From NCBI GenBank assembly GCA_963575745.1, contig CAUYUJ010000734.1, forward strand, positions 12,501 through 32,500: DNA of 20,000 nt, in the 5' to 3' direction. The first letter of the stretch is position 1. Every line of letters starts with the position of its first letter. Source of the stretch: Prorocentrum cordatum. Taxonomy: Eukaryota; Sar; Dinophyceae; Prorocentrales; Prorocentraceae. The position numbers and the translations under genes were made by a program. This document shows positions 17,428 to 20,000 of this stretch, one piece after another. Under the pieces are notes generated by a model, which saw nothing but the letters and a program-made list of their open reading frames with translations, did no database searches and had not been told where the DNA came from.

Positions 17428-18104
17428 CAGACCCGGCGCGCCCAGCACAACACCCGGCGCGCCGAACGCACCCGGCGCCGAGCGAACCCGACGCGCGTGG
17501 CGCACCCTCCGCACCGAGCGCACCCGGCGCCGAGTGCACCCGGCGAACCCGGTACACCCGGCGGCCCGGCACCCGGCGCCGAGTGCACCCGGGACACCCG
17601 GCGCACCCGTCATCGACCGCACCCGGCGCCGAGTGCACCCGGCGCACCCGGCGCACCCGGCGGCCCAGCACCCGGCGCCGAGTGCACCCGGGACACCCGG
17701 CGCACCCGGCGCCGAGAGCACCCGTCGCCGAGTGCACCCGGCGCACCCGGCGCACCCGGCGCACCCGGCGGCCCAGCACCCGGCGCCGAGTGCACCCGGG
17801 ACACCCGGCGCACCCGGCGCCGAGCGCACCCGGCACACCCACACGGCGGCCGGGCACCCGGCGCCGATTGCACCCGGGACACCCGGCGCACCCGGCGCGA
17901 GCGCACCCGGCACACCCGGCACACCCGGCGCCGAGCACCCGGCGCCGAGTGCACCCGGCGCACCCGGCGCACCCGGCGCACCCGGCGGCCCAGCACCCGG
18001 CGCCGAGTGCACCCGGGACACCCGGCGCACCCAGCGCCGAGCGCACCCGGCATAACCGGCACACCCGGCACACCCGGCGGCCGGGCACCCGGCGCCGAGT
18101 GCAC
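17428..18104. repeat. 9-bp GCACCCGGC satellite with higher-order blocks
   Basis: Units of GCACCCGGC with GCCGAGTGCACCCGG and GGCGGCCCAGCACCCGGC variants. A longer block (GGCGGCCCAGCACCC ... GCCGAGTGCACCCGGGACAC) recurs near 17670, 17770 and 17990. Plus-strand frames read as collagen-like GAP triplets and minus-strand frames as Gly/Ala/Cys-rich; because several overlapping frames are open at once, I do not call a gene. Confidence 0.9.
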
Positions 18105-18361
18105 CCTGACTCCAGATCCGCCCTACTTTGGCTTTTTTTCCAACTTAAAATTGCGTCGGAAATCCACCTATAAGAAGCCGAACAAGTAGGGCGGAAATTT
18201 CTGCACCCAACATAAAATAGGGCGGAAATCCACGGAAATAGGGCGGAAACAGCAACAGAAGAGTAGGGCGGAAACTGGCATCAGCGGGGCTTGAAAAGTA
18301 AGGCGAAAATTCCAAGCCCCACTTACGAATTTCCCCAAAGTAGGGCGGATCCGGAGTCAGG
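18105..18361. mobile_element. 257-bp MITE-like insertion in the GC satellite
   Basis: The ends are 27-bp inverted repeats with one mismatch: CCTGACTCC, A or G, then GATCCGCCCTACTTTGG. A GCAC duplication flanks both ends (18101-18104 and 18362-18365). The same 9-bp satellite continues on the far side. The motif TAGGGCGGA, part of the terminal repeat, occurs at 18187, 18218, 18239, 18264, 18299 (variant) and 18341, and inverted at 18117. Composition is AT-richer than the flanking satellite. There is no coding capacity, as expected for a non-autonomous DNA element. Confidence 0.85.
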
Positions 18362-18436
18362 GCACCCGGGACACCCGGCGCACCCGGCGCCGAGCGCACC
18401 CGGCACACCCGGCACACCTGGCGCACCCGGCACCCC
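18362..18436. repeat. Continuation of the GCACCCGGC satellite
   Basis: The same 9-bp units resume directly after the insertion and give way to ACT triplets. Confidence 0.9.
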
Positions 18437-18449
18437 GCACAAGCAACTG

Positions 18450-18530
18450 TTATGCAGCACTATTACTACTATTACTTACTACTACTTCCCCTTCTACTAG
18501 TACTATTCCGAGTACTACTACTACTACTAT

Positions 18531-18584
<54 letters not shown>

Positions 18585-18592
18585 CACTACTG

Positions 18593-18638
<46 letters not shown>

Positions 18639-18653
18639 GACTACTACTATTAT

Positions 18654-18715
<62 letters not shown>

Positions 18716-18716
18716 T

Positions 18717-18758
<42 letters not shown>

Positions 18759-18890
18759 CACTACTACTACGACTACTATTACTATTGCTAATACTACTAG
18801 TTCGAGTAATACCACGACTTCTCCCACTACTTGGACTAGTACGACTACTCCAACCACTCCTCTTATCATTTCCTGTACGAGTGCTTCAAT

Positions 18891-18937
<47 letters not shown>

Positions 18938-18943
18938 ATACTT

Positions 18944-18980
<37 letters not shown>

Positions 18981-19015
18981 TACTGTTACTACTACGACTA
19001 CTAGTACGACTACTT

Positions 19016-19069
<54 letters not shown>

Positions 19070-19151
19070 TTACTACTACAAATTTCACTCTTTCGGCACA
19101 AAACCTATTACCACTGTCATTACAACTACTTCTACAATTACGAGTGCCACG

Positions 19152-19192
<41 letters not shown>

Positions 19193-19880
19193 TCACGACT
19201 ACTTTTACTACAACTACTACTACTTCGACACGTCGTACTACCGCTACGAGTACGACTACTATTCCTACTACGACTACTACTACTACTACTACTAGTACGA
19301 CCGGTTCCGTATTACTCCTTCTACGACTACTACTACTACTACTATTATTACTACTACTACTACTAGTATTTCCATCAGTATTTGTTCTTATTATTATCAA
19401 TATCTACCTTAGTACCGCTACTAGTACTACGACTACTGTTACGATGCCTCGGACGACAGCTACTTACTATTATTATGACGTCTACTTCTACAACTACTAC
19501 TACCACTACTTCTACTACTACTAGTACCTTCTACTTTTATTGTATTTCTACTACTTCTACTACTACCCTTCTACTACTACTTCTACTTGTACTATTTGAT
19601 TACTATTACTAGTATTACTCACTACTACTCATCCTTCTACTATTACTATTCCGACTACTACTACTACTACTACTACTACTATTACTACGTCCGCTACTAC
19701 TACGACTACTGTCACTATTACTAATAATACGATTTGGAATAATATTTCGATTTCTCATACTAGTACGACTAGTACGACTACTCCGACTACTCCTCCTTAT
19801 TATTCTTTCTACGAGTACTTCAACTATTATTATTACTACTGCTACTGCTACTACTACTACTCGTGCTACTACTACGACTG

Positions 19881-19926
<46 letters not shown>

Positions 19927-20000
19927 GACTACTACTACTACTAATACTACGACTACAACGACTACTGCTACTACTACAACTGCTACTCGTGCTACTACAA
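18450..20000. repeat. ACT/TAC triplet array, about 1.5 kb, to the window edge
   Basis: Long (ACT)n runs are broken by ACG, ATT and short unique islands (for example 19080-19150, with TTCACTCTTTCGGCAC). Leu-, Thr-, Tyr-, Ser- and Val-rich frames cover it on both strands; all are repeat artefacts. Confidence 0.95.

Noticed and set aside
17054-18189. Collagen-like GAP-repeat proteins on both strands
   Set aside because: The 9-bp satellite has no stop codons in several frames; no non-repeat domain, signal peptide or clear start accompanies them.
18450-19524. Long poly-Leu, poly-Val, poly-Thr and poly-Ser frames
   Set aside because: All are produced by the ACT triplet repeat and exist in several frames and on both strands.

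Overview
This window looks like nuclear DNA of a dinoflagellate, probably a core dinoflagellate of the Prorocentrum/Symbiodiniaceae type. The main reasons are intron-split genes of families I know only from dinoflagellates, splice donors that include GC and probably GA beside GT, alanine/arginine/proline repeats of the RRPAA type, a degenerate copy of the dinoflagellate spliced leader, and very dense micro- and minisatellites. There are no operons, bacterial ribosome sites, tRNA or rRNA genes. The organism call is an inference from sequence style and remembered families; no search was run.

Layout. 1-1749 (minus): a multicopy dinoflagellate, mobile-element-like gene in at least three pieces, running off the left edge. 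1986-2240: a 10/11-bp tandem array with higher-order structure. 2506-7597 (minus): two neighbouring spliced genes in the same orientation. The upstream gene (5585-7597, 5' end unresolved) has four visible exons; the downstream gene (2506-5392) has four exons and joins into a 554-residue frame. Their introns are built almost entirely from AGG/CCT-type repeats. A 109-bp near-perfect palindrome lies at the 5' edge of the upstream gene. 8127-8226: a four-copy 26-28 bp repeat. 8423-10093 (plus): a decayed KDZ-type transposase gene with two frame changes and one nonsense codon, preceded by a spliced-leader-like sequence at 8300. About 10310-10789 (plus): an exon-like frame that may belong to a DUF3987-like protein.

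From 10790 to the end most of the DNA is repetitive: a pure GA tract of about 162 bp, two pentamer arrays, an 89-bp and an 18-bp minisatellite, GGGCCC-rich foldback repeats including a 199-bp inverted repeat and a hairpin-bearing 147-bp tandem repeat, a TAGATG hexamer array next to a possible coding frame (15685-16407), a 9-bp GC-rich satellite interrupted by a 257-bp MITE-like insertion with 27-bp inverted ends and a GCAC target duplication, and about 1.5 kb of ACT triplets.

The clearest signals for follow-up are the triplet-repeat introns, the MITE with seven copies of its terminal motif, the spliced-leader relic ahead of the KDZ gene, and the family of hairpin-bearing GGGCCC repeats. I did not find an intact, self-evidently new functional system; the novelty is in genome architecture.
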